Assembly: GCA_009937555.1 (NCBI GenBank)
Contig: JAACFD010000058.1
Coordinates: 1-9,665 of the forward strand
DNA: 9,665 nt
Direction: 5' to 3'
Source of the DNA: Chlamydiales bacterium
Lineage (GTDB): Bacteria > Chlamydiota > Chlamydiia > Chlamydiales > JAACFD01
In this document: in pieces, positions 1 to 6,324 of the stretch
Position numbering within the stretch: the first letter of the stretch is position 1
Layout of the letters: each line of letters begins with the position of its first letter
Translations under genes and position numbers: made by a program
The notes under the pieces: model-generated
What the model was told of the DNA's origin: nothing
Seen by the model: only the letters and a program-made list of their open reading frames with translations
The model's database searches: none

Positions 1-30
1 AACAGGTTTAAAAGCGCAATATTAAATCGA

Positions 31-1233
31 GTGAAAGTCTTTATTCTCGATAATAGCTCATATGATCACAATCATGAATTAAAAAAAGAACACCGTAATC
101 TTCTTGAGGAAATCCTTCAAATTGCAGAGGTTAACGAAGGAGAAGAGCTTAACTTCTACCTGGATGAATTTGACTATTTGGTTGAACAGTTTTACTCTCT
201 ACCTAAAAAAGATACACTAGAGAATTTACAAGCTTCTAACAAAGAAATTGTTCAAAACTTACAGAAGGATGTCTTTCTTTCTGAAGAGCAACAAGCCCTC
301 TTGAAAGAGCAAACTAAAGAAACAAAAGAGCAAATTGATTTGCAAAGCAGTAAAGTAGCTAAAGTACAGCAACAAATTGAAAAAATCCCACTAGACTCAT
401 ACCAAGCATCAACACCAGATAAACAGAAAACAGTCAATAGCCGCATGGGACAACAAATACTAGTTCGAGAGTCCCTTGAAGAACCTGGAGAAGATAGAGA
501 TGGCCACCTATTAGAAGCTCTAAGCTTGCTACAGCAAGGTATCTATAAAAACCGCTCACTGTGGGGAGATGTTTTGCAAATTCGCAACCTCCTATCACAA
601 ACTCCAGAAAAAGAAATGTTAGATGTGGTCTATTCTGAAATAGGTTTTGACCCTAAAAAAGCTCCTTTATCTTCATCTATCAGAAAAATTTCAAAAAAGT
701 ATATTGAAGCTAAAAGTAAGTTAGCATCTGTAGCTACAGATAAAAATAGATACTTTGCTGATAGAGGTCTTTTTACATCTACACAACAGAAAAACTTAGA
801 AAAAATCATTGATATCGCTCAAGAGACTCAAAGGTTGACACAACGTTTTCAACTAACACTTGATACTTACATTCATAAACTCGAAGAGTTTTTACTCGAT
901 TATGACAAAGCCAAAAATGAAGGCTTCTTTGTAAAAAACCAACAGTATCATGCTGTAATGTCTTCACGTCTATCCTTAAAACTCAAAAGGTTCAGAAGGA
1001 TTAGGGATGCCTTTTTACCTACAATGGACCAACTTACAATTGCAGCACAGTCACATGAACAGCTAGCTCAAGAAGAGCTTGATGAGCTATTTACTAAGAC
1101 TATTATTGATAGTGAGAACATAAATGCTCTAACAAAAAGAGATAACGAAATTACTTACCCTGATTTAGCCTCTATCAATATAGCAAAGCAAGTGAGCGAA
1201 CTTGTTAAAATCAAAGTTTCGCCCATTAGATAA
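31..1233 (+). CDS. Unrecognised Lys/Glu-rich, probably coiled-coil protein; 5' end uncertain
   Basis: I do not recognise this protein. It starts with GTG at 31, but the frame is open all the way to the left edge of the window (codons for NRFKSAILNR precede it) and no Shine-Dalgarno sequence precedes the GTG, so the true start may lie upstream and the gene may be partial. From the GTG it is 400 residues with no signal peptide and no hydrophobic segment, so probably cytosolic or delivered by a signal-independent route. Residues about 60-120 are rich in Gln, Lys and Glu with heptad-like spacing, suggesting a coiled coil; helical, charged stretches recur at about 210-350. It lies 67 bp upstream of hisS, which has its own promoter, so the two need not be co-transcribed. 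A chlamydial type III effector, chaperone or structural protein are all possible but unsupported. That it is a real gene is well supported by its length and by AT-rich codon use like its neighbours'. Confidence 0.75.
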   Translation: MKVFILDNSSYDHNHELKKEHRNLLEEILQIAEVNEGEELNFYLDEFDYLVEQFYSLPKKDTLENLQASNKEIVQNLQKDVFLSEEQQALLKEQTKETKEQIDLQSSKVAKVQQQIEKIPLDSYQASTPDKQKTVNSRMGQQILVRESLEEPGEDRDGHLLEALSLLQQGIYKNRSLWGDVLQIRNLLSQTPEKEMLDVVYSEIGFDPKKAPLSSSIRKISKKYIEAKSKLASVATDKNRYFADRGLFTSTQQKNLEKIIDIAQETQRLTQRFQLTLDTYIHKLEEFLLDYDKAKNEGFFVKNQQYHAVMSSRLSLKLKRFRRIRDAFLPTMDQLTIAAQSHEQLAQEELDELFTKTIIDSENINALTKRDNEITYPDLASINIAKQVSELVKIKVSPIR

Positions 1234-1237
1234 ACCC

Positions 1238-1266
1238 TTGCTCTTATGAATTTTAGTAAGTATAAT
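1238..1266 (+). promoter_or_regulatory. Sigma70-type promoter for hisS-aspS
   Basis: TTGCTC (1238-1243) and a perfect TATAAT (1261-1266) are separated by exactly 17 bp. Transcription would start near 1273, giving a leader of about 28 nt before the hisS ATG. The element begins 4 bp after the stop codon of the upstream gene, in the only gap before hisS. No good Shine-Dalgarno sequence lies in the short leader. Confidence 0.72.
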
Positions 1267-1300
1267 CACTCATTTTAATGACGCAACCAGTAAACTAAGA

Positions 1301-2602
1301 ATGAAAAGCACCCAAATCCCTAAAGGATTATTCGATATTGTCCCTGAAGACAAGCAGGAACCTTGGAAAGAAGCTACTGTATGGCAACATGTTGAATCTA
1401 TAGCTAGACAAACGGCTCACAACTTTGGTTTTTCTGAAATCCGGACACCTATGTTTGAAAAAACCGAACTTTTCACAGGCAGTTCAGGAGAAAGTTCGGA
1501 TATTGTTACTAAGGAAATGTATGAGTTTAATGATAAAGCTAAGCGCTCGATGACCCTGCGGCCTGAAGGCACTGCGCCTGTTATGCGCTGCTTTATTGAA
1601 AAACACATGCACCAAGAAAAAAAACTAACTAAGTTATTTTACCTTGTTCCAATGTTTCGCTATGGCCGACAACAAGCTGGAAGATACCGGCAGCATCACC
1701 AATTTGGGGCAGAATGTATTGGAGACCCTTCCCCTTTAAGAGATGCTGAGACGATTAATCTTCTTTATCAATTTTACTGCAGATTAGGTATTAAGGACTT
1801 GAAGTTGTATATCAACTCAGTTGGAGATGCTGACTGCAGAAACCGTTATAAGAAAGCTTTTCTAGACTTCCTTAAACCAAACCTATCAAAACTGTCTGAA
1901 TACAGCCGCATCAGAATAGATAAAAATCCTCTTCGTATTCTAGATTCCAAAGAGCCAGAAGATAAAGAGCTGGTAGAAAAAGCCCCTGCTATCCTTGATT
2001 TTCTTTCTGAGGATAGTCGTAAACACTTTGAATCTACGTGCTCTTTACTAGAAAGTCTTAGCATCCCATTTGTTGTAGACCACAGGCTCGTTAGAGGACT
2101 AGACTACTATTGTAGAACAGTATTTGAATTTGTAGCTGGAGACTTAGGAGCCCAGAATACCATCGGTGGTGGCGGTCGTTACGATAAGTTAATCGAAAGC
2201 CTTGGCGGCCCTCCTACTCCATCAGTTGGCTTTGGAACAGGAATTGAAAGAATTATTCAAACTATGATAGCACAAGGAATTGACCTGCCAAAACCTCGGC
2301 GCCCACAAGTTTTATTAATTTGTATGGGTGAAGAAGCATCTAAGCTAGGCTTTTCCTGTCTAAATCAACTTAGAGAAAATAAAATTGATGCTGAAGCTCT
2401 TTTTAATGTTTCAAAACTTAAATCAGCTTTTAAAGAATCCGACAAGCACCAACCTACTTTCCGAATAATTATTGGAGAGAATGAGGTAAGCAGCGGACAA
2501 CTAGAAGTTATGAAGCTTCAGGATAAAAGCTCTCACCATACAAGAGCTGATGAGCTAGCTCAGTTTATTAAAAGTTTTTCCTCAACCTCAACCCTTTGTT
2601 AA
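1301..2602 (+). CDS. hisS: Histidyl-tRNA synthetase (HisRS)
   Basis: Class II aminoacyl-tRNA synthetase that charges tRNA-His with histidine in the cytosol. At 433 residues it has normal bacterial HisRS length. Visible landmarks are motif 1 around Pro50, RPEGTA at 87-92, the motif 2 loop at 119-138 ending in GRYRQHHQFGAE, the histidine-specific RGLDYY at 265-270, and motif 3 from GGGGRYD (289-295) to GTGIER (312-317). Residues about 335-428 form the C-terminal anticodon-binding domain. An oddity is Gly122 in the motif 2 FRYxR, where HisRS enzymes normally have Glu. The RQQ wording of the loop and the LRILDSKEPED segment (211-221) resemble chlamydial HisRS as I remember it. The ATG at 1301 is chosen because the protein then begins at the usual family N-terminus (IPKGLFDI), although the ribosome binding site is weak. 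It is first in a two-gene operon with aspS, 4 bp downstream. Confidence 0.97.
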   Translation: MKSTQIPKGLFDIVPEDKQEPWKEATVWQHVESIARQTAHNFGFSEIRTPMFEKTELFTGSSGESSDIVTKEMYEFNDKAKRSMTLRPEGTAPVMRCFIEKHMHQEKKLTKLFYLVPMFRYGRQQAGRYRQHHQFGAECIGDPSPLRDAETINLLYQFYCRLGIKDLKLYINSVGDADCRNRYKKAFLDFLKPNLSKLSEYSRIRIDKNPLRILDSKEPEDKELVEKAPAILDFLSEDSRKHFESTCSLLESLSIPFVVDHRLVRGLDYYCRTVFEFVAGDLGAQNTIGGGGRYDKLIESLGGPPTPSVGFGTGIERIIQTMIAQGIDLPKPRRPQVLLICMGEEASKLGFSCLNQLRENKIDAEALFNVSKLKSAFKESDKHQPTFRIIIGENEVSSGQLEVMKLQDKSSHHTRADELAQFIKSFSSTSTLC

Positions 2603-2606
2603 CACC

Positions 2607-4394
2607 ATGGTAGATTATATACGTTCCCATTACTGTCACGAACTAAGAAAAGAAGATATAGGATCCGAAGTAACCTTATCCGGATGGGTAAATCGCAGAA
2701 GAGACCACGGAGGCCTTATTTTCATTGATCTACGAGATCGTTTTGGCCTTACACAGCTAGTTTTTGACCCTACACTCAATCCTGAAAATCATGCTGTTGC
2801 CGATACCCTAAGATCCGAGTGGGTAATTAGCGTTAAAGGAAAAGTTATTCCTCGCTCTGAGGGTATGGCAAATCCAAAACTATTAACCGGCGATATAGAA
2901 ATTGAAGTCTCAAGTCTATCTATCTTATCAAAAGCTAAGACGCCTCCATTTGCCATTTGTGACGATTTTATCGAAGCAAATGAAGAGCTACGTTTAAAGT
3001 ACCGTTACCTAGATATAAGACGAGGGAACATAGCTAAAAACCTAGTTCTTAGACATAAAGTGTGCCAGTCTACCCGCAATTTCCTTAATGATGAAAGCTT
3101 TATTGAGATTACTACCCCTATTCTTGGTAAGTCTACACCTGAGGGTGCTAGAGATTACCTAGTTCCTTCAAGGGTACACCCAGGAGCATTTTATGCTCTA
3201 CCTCAGTCTCCACAAATTTTTAAACAGCTTTCAATGGTAAGCGGCATGGATCGCTACTACCAAATAGCAACCTGCTTTAGAGATGAAGACTTACGTGCAA
3301 ATAGACAACCTGAATTCGCTCAAATAGATATCGAAGCTAGCTTTCTTACTCCTAAGCAATTTTTTCCTATCATTGAAAAAATGTTACAAAGCATTTTTAA
3401 GGAAGTACAAAACGTAGACCTTCCTGAAACATTTCAATCAATGACTTATAATGAGTGTGTGGACCTTTATGGAACTGACAAGCCTGACCTACGGTTTGAC
3501 ATGCCATTATTTAATGCCTCATCAATTGCTGCTGAATCCGAGTTTTCTGTTTTCAAGAAAATTATAGCTGATGGAGGTGTGGTAAAAGGCTTATGTGTAA
3601 AAGAGGGAAGCAGTATCTCAAGAAAACAAATTGATGAGTACACAGCCTTTATCTCTAAGCTGGGTGTCAATGGTCTCGCATGGATGAAACTTCAAGAAGG
3701 CAAGTTAAGTTCAAATATTGTTAAGTTTTTTAGTGAAGAGCAGCAAAAAGCTTTAATTGAACTATCTGGTGCTGAAAATGGCGACTTAATCTTCATGGTT
3801 GCTGAAAAGATCAGTAAGACTAACCAAGCCCTAGATCATCTACGTCGTAAACTAGCACAAGATCGCTCTTTGATTAAACAAGGAATATATAAATTCTTAT
3901 GGGTCACAGATTTTCCTTTATTTGCTTATGATGAAGAAAGTAAACAACTACATTCTGAGCACCATCCATTTACAGCTCCATATGAAGAAGATATTCCTTT
4001 ACTAGATAGTGCACCTTTAGAGGTCCGCTCCTCTAGTTATGACCTAGTCCTTAATGGTCACGAACTGGCCTCTGGCTCTCAAAGAATCCACGATCCAGAG
4101 CTACAAGAGAAAATCTTCAGAGCCCTGCAGCTTGCTCCCGAAGAAATTAAAGGTCGATTTGGTTTCTTTGTTGACTCGCTCAAGTATGGCACCCCACCGC
4201 ACTTAGGAATAGCTCTTGGCCTTGACCGTTTATGCATGGTGCTGTGTGACACAGAGAATATCAGGGACGTGATTGCATTTCCTAAAACACAAAAAGCAAG
4301 TGATTTAATGAATGAGTCGCCTTCAGCTGTTAGTGATGAACAACTTAAGGAACTTAAAATTATCACTGAAGATACAAATTTATCCTGGATATAA
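2607..4394 (+). CDS. aspS: Aspartyl-tRNA synthetase, bacterial type, probably non-discriminating (Asp/Asn)
   Basis: Class II synthetase that attaches aspartate to tRNA-Asp and, if non-discriminating as inferred, also to tRNA-Asn for later amidation by GatCAB. It has 595 residues, close to E. coli AspRS (590). Domain order is an N-terminal OB-fold anticodon-binding domain (about 1-110), the catalytic core with the flipping loop GKSTPEGARDYLVPSR and motif 2 FRDEDLRANRQPEF starting at Phe224, the bacterial GAD insertion (about 300-420), and motif 3 GLDR at 538-541. The OB-fold loop reads RRRDHGG, with His34-Gly35 where the discriminating E. coli enzyme has a Leu at the His position; His/Gly here is associated with relaxed tRNA specificity. 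The ATG lies 4 bp after the hisS stop without a Shine-Dalgarno sequence, so translation is probably coupled to hisS. All catalytic motifs look intact. Confidence 0.97.
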   Translation: MVDYIRSHYCHELRKEDIGSEVTLSGWVNRRRDHGGLIFIDLRDRFGLTQLVFDPTLNPENHAVADTLRSEWVISVKGKVIPRSEGMANPKLLTGDIEIEVSSLSILSKAKTPPFAICDDFIEANEELRLKYRYLDIRRGNIAKNLVLRHKVCQSTRNFLNDESFIEITTPILGKSTPEGARDYLVPSRVHPGAFYALPQSPQIFKQLSMVSGMDRYYQIATCFRDEDLRANRQPEFAQIDIEASFLTPKQFFPIIEKMLQSIFKEVQNVDLPETFQSMTYNECVDLYGTDKPDLRFDMPLFNASSIAAESEFSVFKKIIADGGVVKGLCVKEGSSISRKQIDEYTAFISKLGVNGLAWMKLQEGKLSSNIVKFFSEEQQKALIELSGAENGDLIFMVAEKISKTNQALDHLRRKLAQDRSLIKQGIYKFLWVTDFPLFAYDEESKQLHSEHHPFTAPYEEDIPLLDSAPLEVRSSSYDLVLNGHELASGSQRIHDPELQEKIFRALQLAPEEIKGRFGFFVDSLKYGTPPHLGIALGLDRLCMVLCDTENIRDVIAFPKTQKASDLMNESPSAVSDEQLKELKIITEDTNLSWI

Positions 4395-4436
4395 ATTAAG
4401 GAAATTACCTAAATTAAAAGTTTAACGAAGCAAATG

Positions 4437-4469
4437 AGCTACAGCATCGCTTTATGCTGCACAGCTTTT
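4437..4469 (+). terminator. Probable intrinsic terminator after aspS
   Basis: CAGCAT (4442-4447) pairs perfectly with ATGCTG (4454-4459) across a 6-nt loop. AGCT at 4437-4440 can extend the stem with AGCT at 4463-4466 past a small internal loop. A short TTTT run (4466-4469) follows. The T-tract is short and soon gives way to A residues, so termination may be partial. It would separate hisS-aspS from the downstream Mip-like gene, for which I see no convincing promoter in the remaining 38 bp. Confidence 0.5.
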
Positions 4470-4507
4470 AAAAATAATTGAGTTAACCATAAAGGAGCCA
4501 GCTCTTT

Positions 4508-5743
4508 ATGAAAAGAAAGCCTCTAATCACTTTTTTCGCACTTCTTGCAATGGCGCCATCTCTTTGGGGATCCCCTCAAAGCCAGGCTACAGAAACTGCC
4601 AAACAAGAAGCGACAAGCAAAGTAGCTAAAGCTACTACTAAGTCTACTGATACAGCGACTAACTCTGAGACAGCTGCCTCTACAACAACAGAAACAAAAA
4701 GCAGCTCTGACAAGACTACAAGTGCTAATACTAGCACCGCTTCTAAAGCAAACACTAACACTACAGAAAAAGCTAAGGCTACAAGTAGTGAAACAGCTAT
4801 AGAAAGTCAAATTCATGAAGAAGAAGAGACAAATATGGTGCAAGCACCTACCTCTTCAAATGATGAAATAGCAACTGCTACAGAAACTGCTGAAGTCGCT
4901 GCAAACACAGCAACTACTACCAGTACTGCTGCTGATACTAAAGCTGCAACATCAGAAGTTGCCGCAGCTCAAAGCGCAACTACCTCAAAAGCTATTCAAA
5001 CTACCACTACTACCACTGACTTAGCTGCAGCTGCTGAAGATATATTAAGTTTTGATACAGCACGTATTTCAGCTACTTTTGGTTACAGAATTGCAACAAA
5101 TTTAATGGCTGATCCAGGCTTTAACTTTGATCTAGACAGCTTTATCATGGGTATGCGCCAAGCTATCGATGGAAAGCAAGCTCCTATGAGTGATGATGAA
5201 TTCATGGAAGCTATTTCTAAGATTCAAGAAAAAGCACTTAAAGAACTTTCTGACACTAATCTATCAGAAGCTAATACCTTCATGGATGAGAATAAGAAAA
5301 ACCAGTCAGTTGTTGAAATTACTCCAGGAAAACTTCAGTATGAAGTTTTAGAAGAAGGGCGCGGTACAGAAGTTACAAAAAACAGTAAGCCTGCGATTCA
5401 CTTCACAGGAAAGTACCTTGATGGAATGGTATTTGCTTCTTCTATCGACAATGAAACTCCAATTGTCCTTCCAAACGGAGAAGATTTTTCATTTAGATCT
5501 GGAATTAACGGAGCTAAAGAAGGCGAAAGAAGAAGGGTCTATATACACCCAGAGCTAGGTTTTGGAACTAAAGGTTTCCACCCTCCAAACTCTCTTCTTG
5601 TTTTTGATGTTACTGTAGTAAAAGCAAATTCAGAGAATAGCGAATCTTCTCCTGAGGAGATCAGTGCTAGAATGGGCTTAGAAACAATTACAACAACAGC
5701 TCTTAATACTACAAATACTACAGAAGTAGATGTAGCTAGATAA
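4508..5743 (+). CDS. mip: Mip-like FKBP-type peptidyl-prolyl isomerase, secreted, with long Thr/Ser/Ala-rich linker
   Basis: Exported protein of the Mip/FkpA family, whose members are periplasmic or surface PPIases and chaperones. A Shine-Dalgarno sequence (AAAGGAG, 4491-4497) supports the ATG. The N-terminus is a signal peptide (basic MKRK, hydrophobic core to about residue 17, likely signal peptidase I cleavage near LWG-S at 21-22). There is no lipobox cysteine, so it is not an obvious lipoprotein. Residues about 23-175 are almost pure Thr/Ser/Ala/Glu/Lys. An FKBP_N dimerisation domain follows (about 178-275), then the FKBP domain (about 280-372). The FKBP core is recognisable (HFTGKYLDGMVF, KEGERRRVYIHPELGFG, PPNSLLVF), but the catalytic Asp of the family's FDSS motif is Ala310, and the pocket Tyr residues are Phe299 and Phe352, so isomerase activity is doubtful. 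A 39-residue Thr/Glu/Ser-rich tail follows. The position after aspS matches chlamydial mip. At 411 residues it is much longer than typical Mip (about 230-245). Confidence 0.88.
   Translation: MKRKPLITFFALLAMAPSLWGSPQSQATETAKQEATSKVAKATTKSTDTATNSETAASTTTETKSSSDKTTSANTSTASKANTNTTEKAKATSSETAIESQIHEEEETNMVQAPTSSNDEIATATETAEVAANTATTTSTAADTKAATSEVAAAQSATTSKAIQTTTTTTDLAAAAEDILSFDTARISATFGYRIATNLMADPGFNFDLDSFIMGMRQAIDGKQAPMSDDEFMEAISKIQEKALKELSDTNLSEANTFMDENKKNQSVVEITPGKLQYEVLEEGRGTEVTKNSKPAIHFTGKYLDGMVFASSIDNETPIVLPNGEDFSFRSGINGAKEGERRRVYIHPELGFGTKGFHPPNSLLVFDVTVVKANSENSESSPEEISARMGLETITTTALNTTNTTEVDVAR
4574..5032 (+). repeat. Low-complexity Thr/Ser/Ala-coding tract inside the Mip-like gene
   Basis: About 153 codons dominated by ACx, GCx and AGC/TCx. 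Short runs of ACT/ACA triplets occur, for example around 4990-5020, where six Thr codons are consecutive. There is no long exact repeat unit, so it looks like an expanded, diverged simple-sequence region. The encoded segment would be a flexible, probably disordered spacer between the signal peptide and the dimerisation domain. Triplet-rich tracts like this tend to vary in length between strains. Confidence 0.7.
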
Positions 5744-5757
5744 GCATTATTATTTTT

Positions 5758-5788
5758 AGGCCTCTTCTTTTTTTGAAGAGGCCTTTTT
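5758..5788 (+). terminator. Strong Rho-independent terminator after the Mip-like gene
   Basis: A perfect 10-bp stem, AGGCCTCTTC (5758-5767) with GAAGAGGCCT (5775-5784), encloses a loop of seven T residues and is followed by TTTTT (5784-5788). It sits 14 bp after the stop codon of the Mip-like gene. Its T-tract ends 7 bp before the trmL ATG, so the hairpin occupies the place where the trmL ribosome binding site should be; the purine-rich GAAGAGG in its 3' arm is the only Shine-Dalgarno-like sequence available. Confidence 0.92.
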
Positions 5789-5795
5789 GTATCCT

Positions 5796-6254
5796 ATGGA
5801 AATTATTCTTTTTCAACCAGACATCCCTCAAAATACAGGCAATATTGTCAGAACCTGTAATGTTACCGGTACTCAACTAACGTTGGTCAGGCCTCTTGGC
5901 TTTAGCACAAGCTCAAGAATGCTTAAGCGAGCAGGCTTAGATTACTGGGAAGAAACAGACATACAATATACTGATGACCTAGAAGAGTACCTTTCAAAAA
6001 AAACGACTCCATTTTATTTTTTCTCTAGTAAAGCTTCTCAAGCTTATCACGAGATTAACTATACTCCAAACGACGCTCTTATTTTTGGTTCTGAAACTTC
6101 TGGCCTGCCTGATACTTTTATTAAAAGATGGCCAGAAAAGTTTGTAACTATCCCCATGATTCCAGGAGCTAGATGCTTAAACCTTTCTAATTCAGTATCT
6201 ATAGCTTTATTTGAAGCACTTCGCCAAAAGGATTTTTCATCTTTTAAAAGTTAA
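5796..6254 (+). CDS. trmL: tRNA (cytidine/uridine-34-2'-O)-methyltransferase, SPOUT family
   Basis: A small SPOUT (SpoU-TrmD) methyltransferase that, in characterised members, uses S-adenosylmethionine to methylate the ribose of wobble nucleotide 34 in tRNA-Leu isoacceptors. The 152 residues match the single-domain YibK/TrmL size (E. coli 157). All three family motifs are present: PQNTGNIVRT at 11-20, LIFGSETSGLP at 95-105, and IPMIPGARCLNLSNSVSIAL at 119-138, the last forming part of the C-terminal trefoil knot and SAM pocket. I chose the ATG at 5796 because it gives the canonical MEIILFQPDIP N-terminus; a TTG three codons upstream lies in the terminator T-tract. The gene holds the place of chlamydial spoU next to mip. 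No normal ribosome binding site or clear promoter is visible. A TATTAT at 5748-5753 could be a -10 element but lacks a good -35. Confidence 0.93.
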   Translation: MEIILFQPDIPQNTGNIVRTCNVTGTQLTLVRPLGFSTSSRMLKRAGLDYWEETDIQYTDDLEEYLSKKTTPFYFFSSKASQAYHEINYTPNDALIFGSETSGLPDTFIKRWPEKFVTIPMIPGARCLNLSNSVSIALFEALRQKDFSSFKS

Positions 6255-6266
6255 AGTTTAAACTTT
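6253..6266. repeat. 14-bp perfect palindrome at trmL end, abutting the next promoter
   Basis: AAAGTTTAAACTTT reads identically on both strands. It starts within the trmL stop codon (TAA at 6252-6254), and its last base is the first base of the -35 box of the following promoter. It could be a dimeric repressor site or part of a weak A/T hairpin (AAAAGTT 6246-6252 with AACTTTT 6261-6267). In AT-rich DNA it could also be chance. Confidence 0.45.
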
Positions 6267-6294
6267 TGACTTTATATGCCCCCATTTCTAGAAT
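6266..6294 (+). promoter_or_regulatory. Sigma70-type promoter for the fusion transporter
   Basis: TTGACT (6266-6271) and TAGAAT (6289-6294) are one mismatch each from TTGACA and TATAAT, with a 17-bp spacer. Transcription would start near 6301, 24 nt before the ATG at 6325. The spacer contains an unusual CCCCC run (6279-6283). This gives the transporter its own promoter, independent of trmL. Confidence 0.75.
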
Positions 6295-6324
6295 GGCCCT
6301 ATTTAATTCTAAAGCGAACAAGCT

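Noticed and set aside
4079..4366. Minus-strand reading frame of 95 codons in aspS
   Set aside because: It is antisense to the conserved AspRS catalytic core, including motif 3; no independent evidence for a gene.
4395..4507. Promoter for the Mip-like gene in the aspS-mip gap
   Set aside because: I looked for a -35/-10 pair with 16-18 bp spacing on the plus strand; candidates such as TAACCA at 4484-4489 have no acceptable partner, so I do not call one.
4523..4843. Minus-strand reading frame of 106 codons, rich in Cys, Ser and Phe
   Set aside because: It is the antisense shadow of the Thr/Ser/Ala-rich part of the Mip-like gene; low-complexity coding DNA often leaves the opposite frame open.
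5787..5795. Upstream TTG start for trmL adding three residues
   Set aside because: The TTG lies in the T-tract of the preceding terminator, has no ribosome binding site, and the ATG at 5796 gives the canonical family N-terminus.
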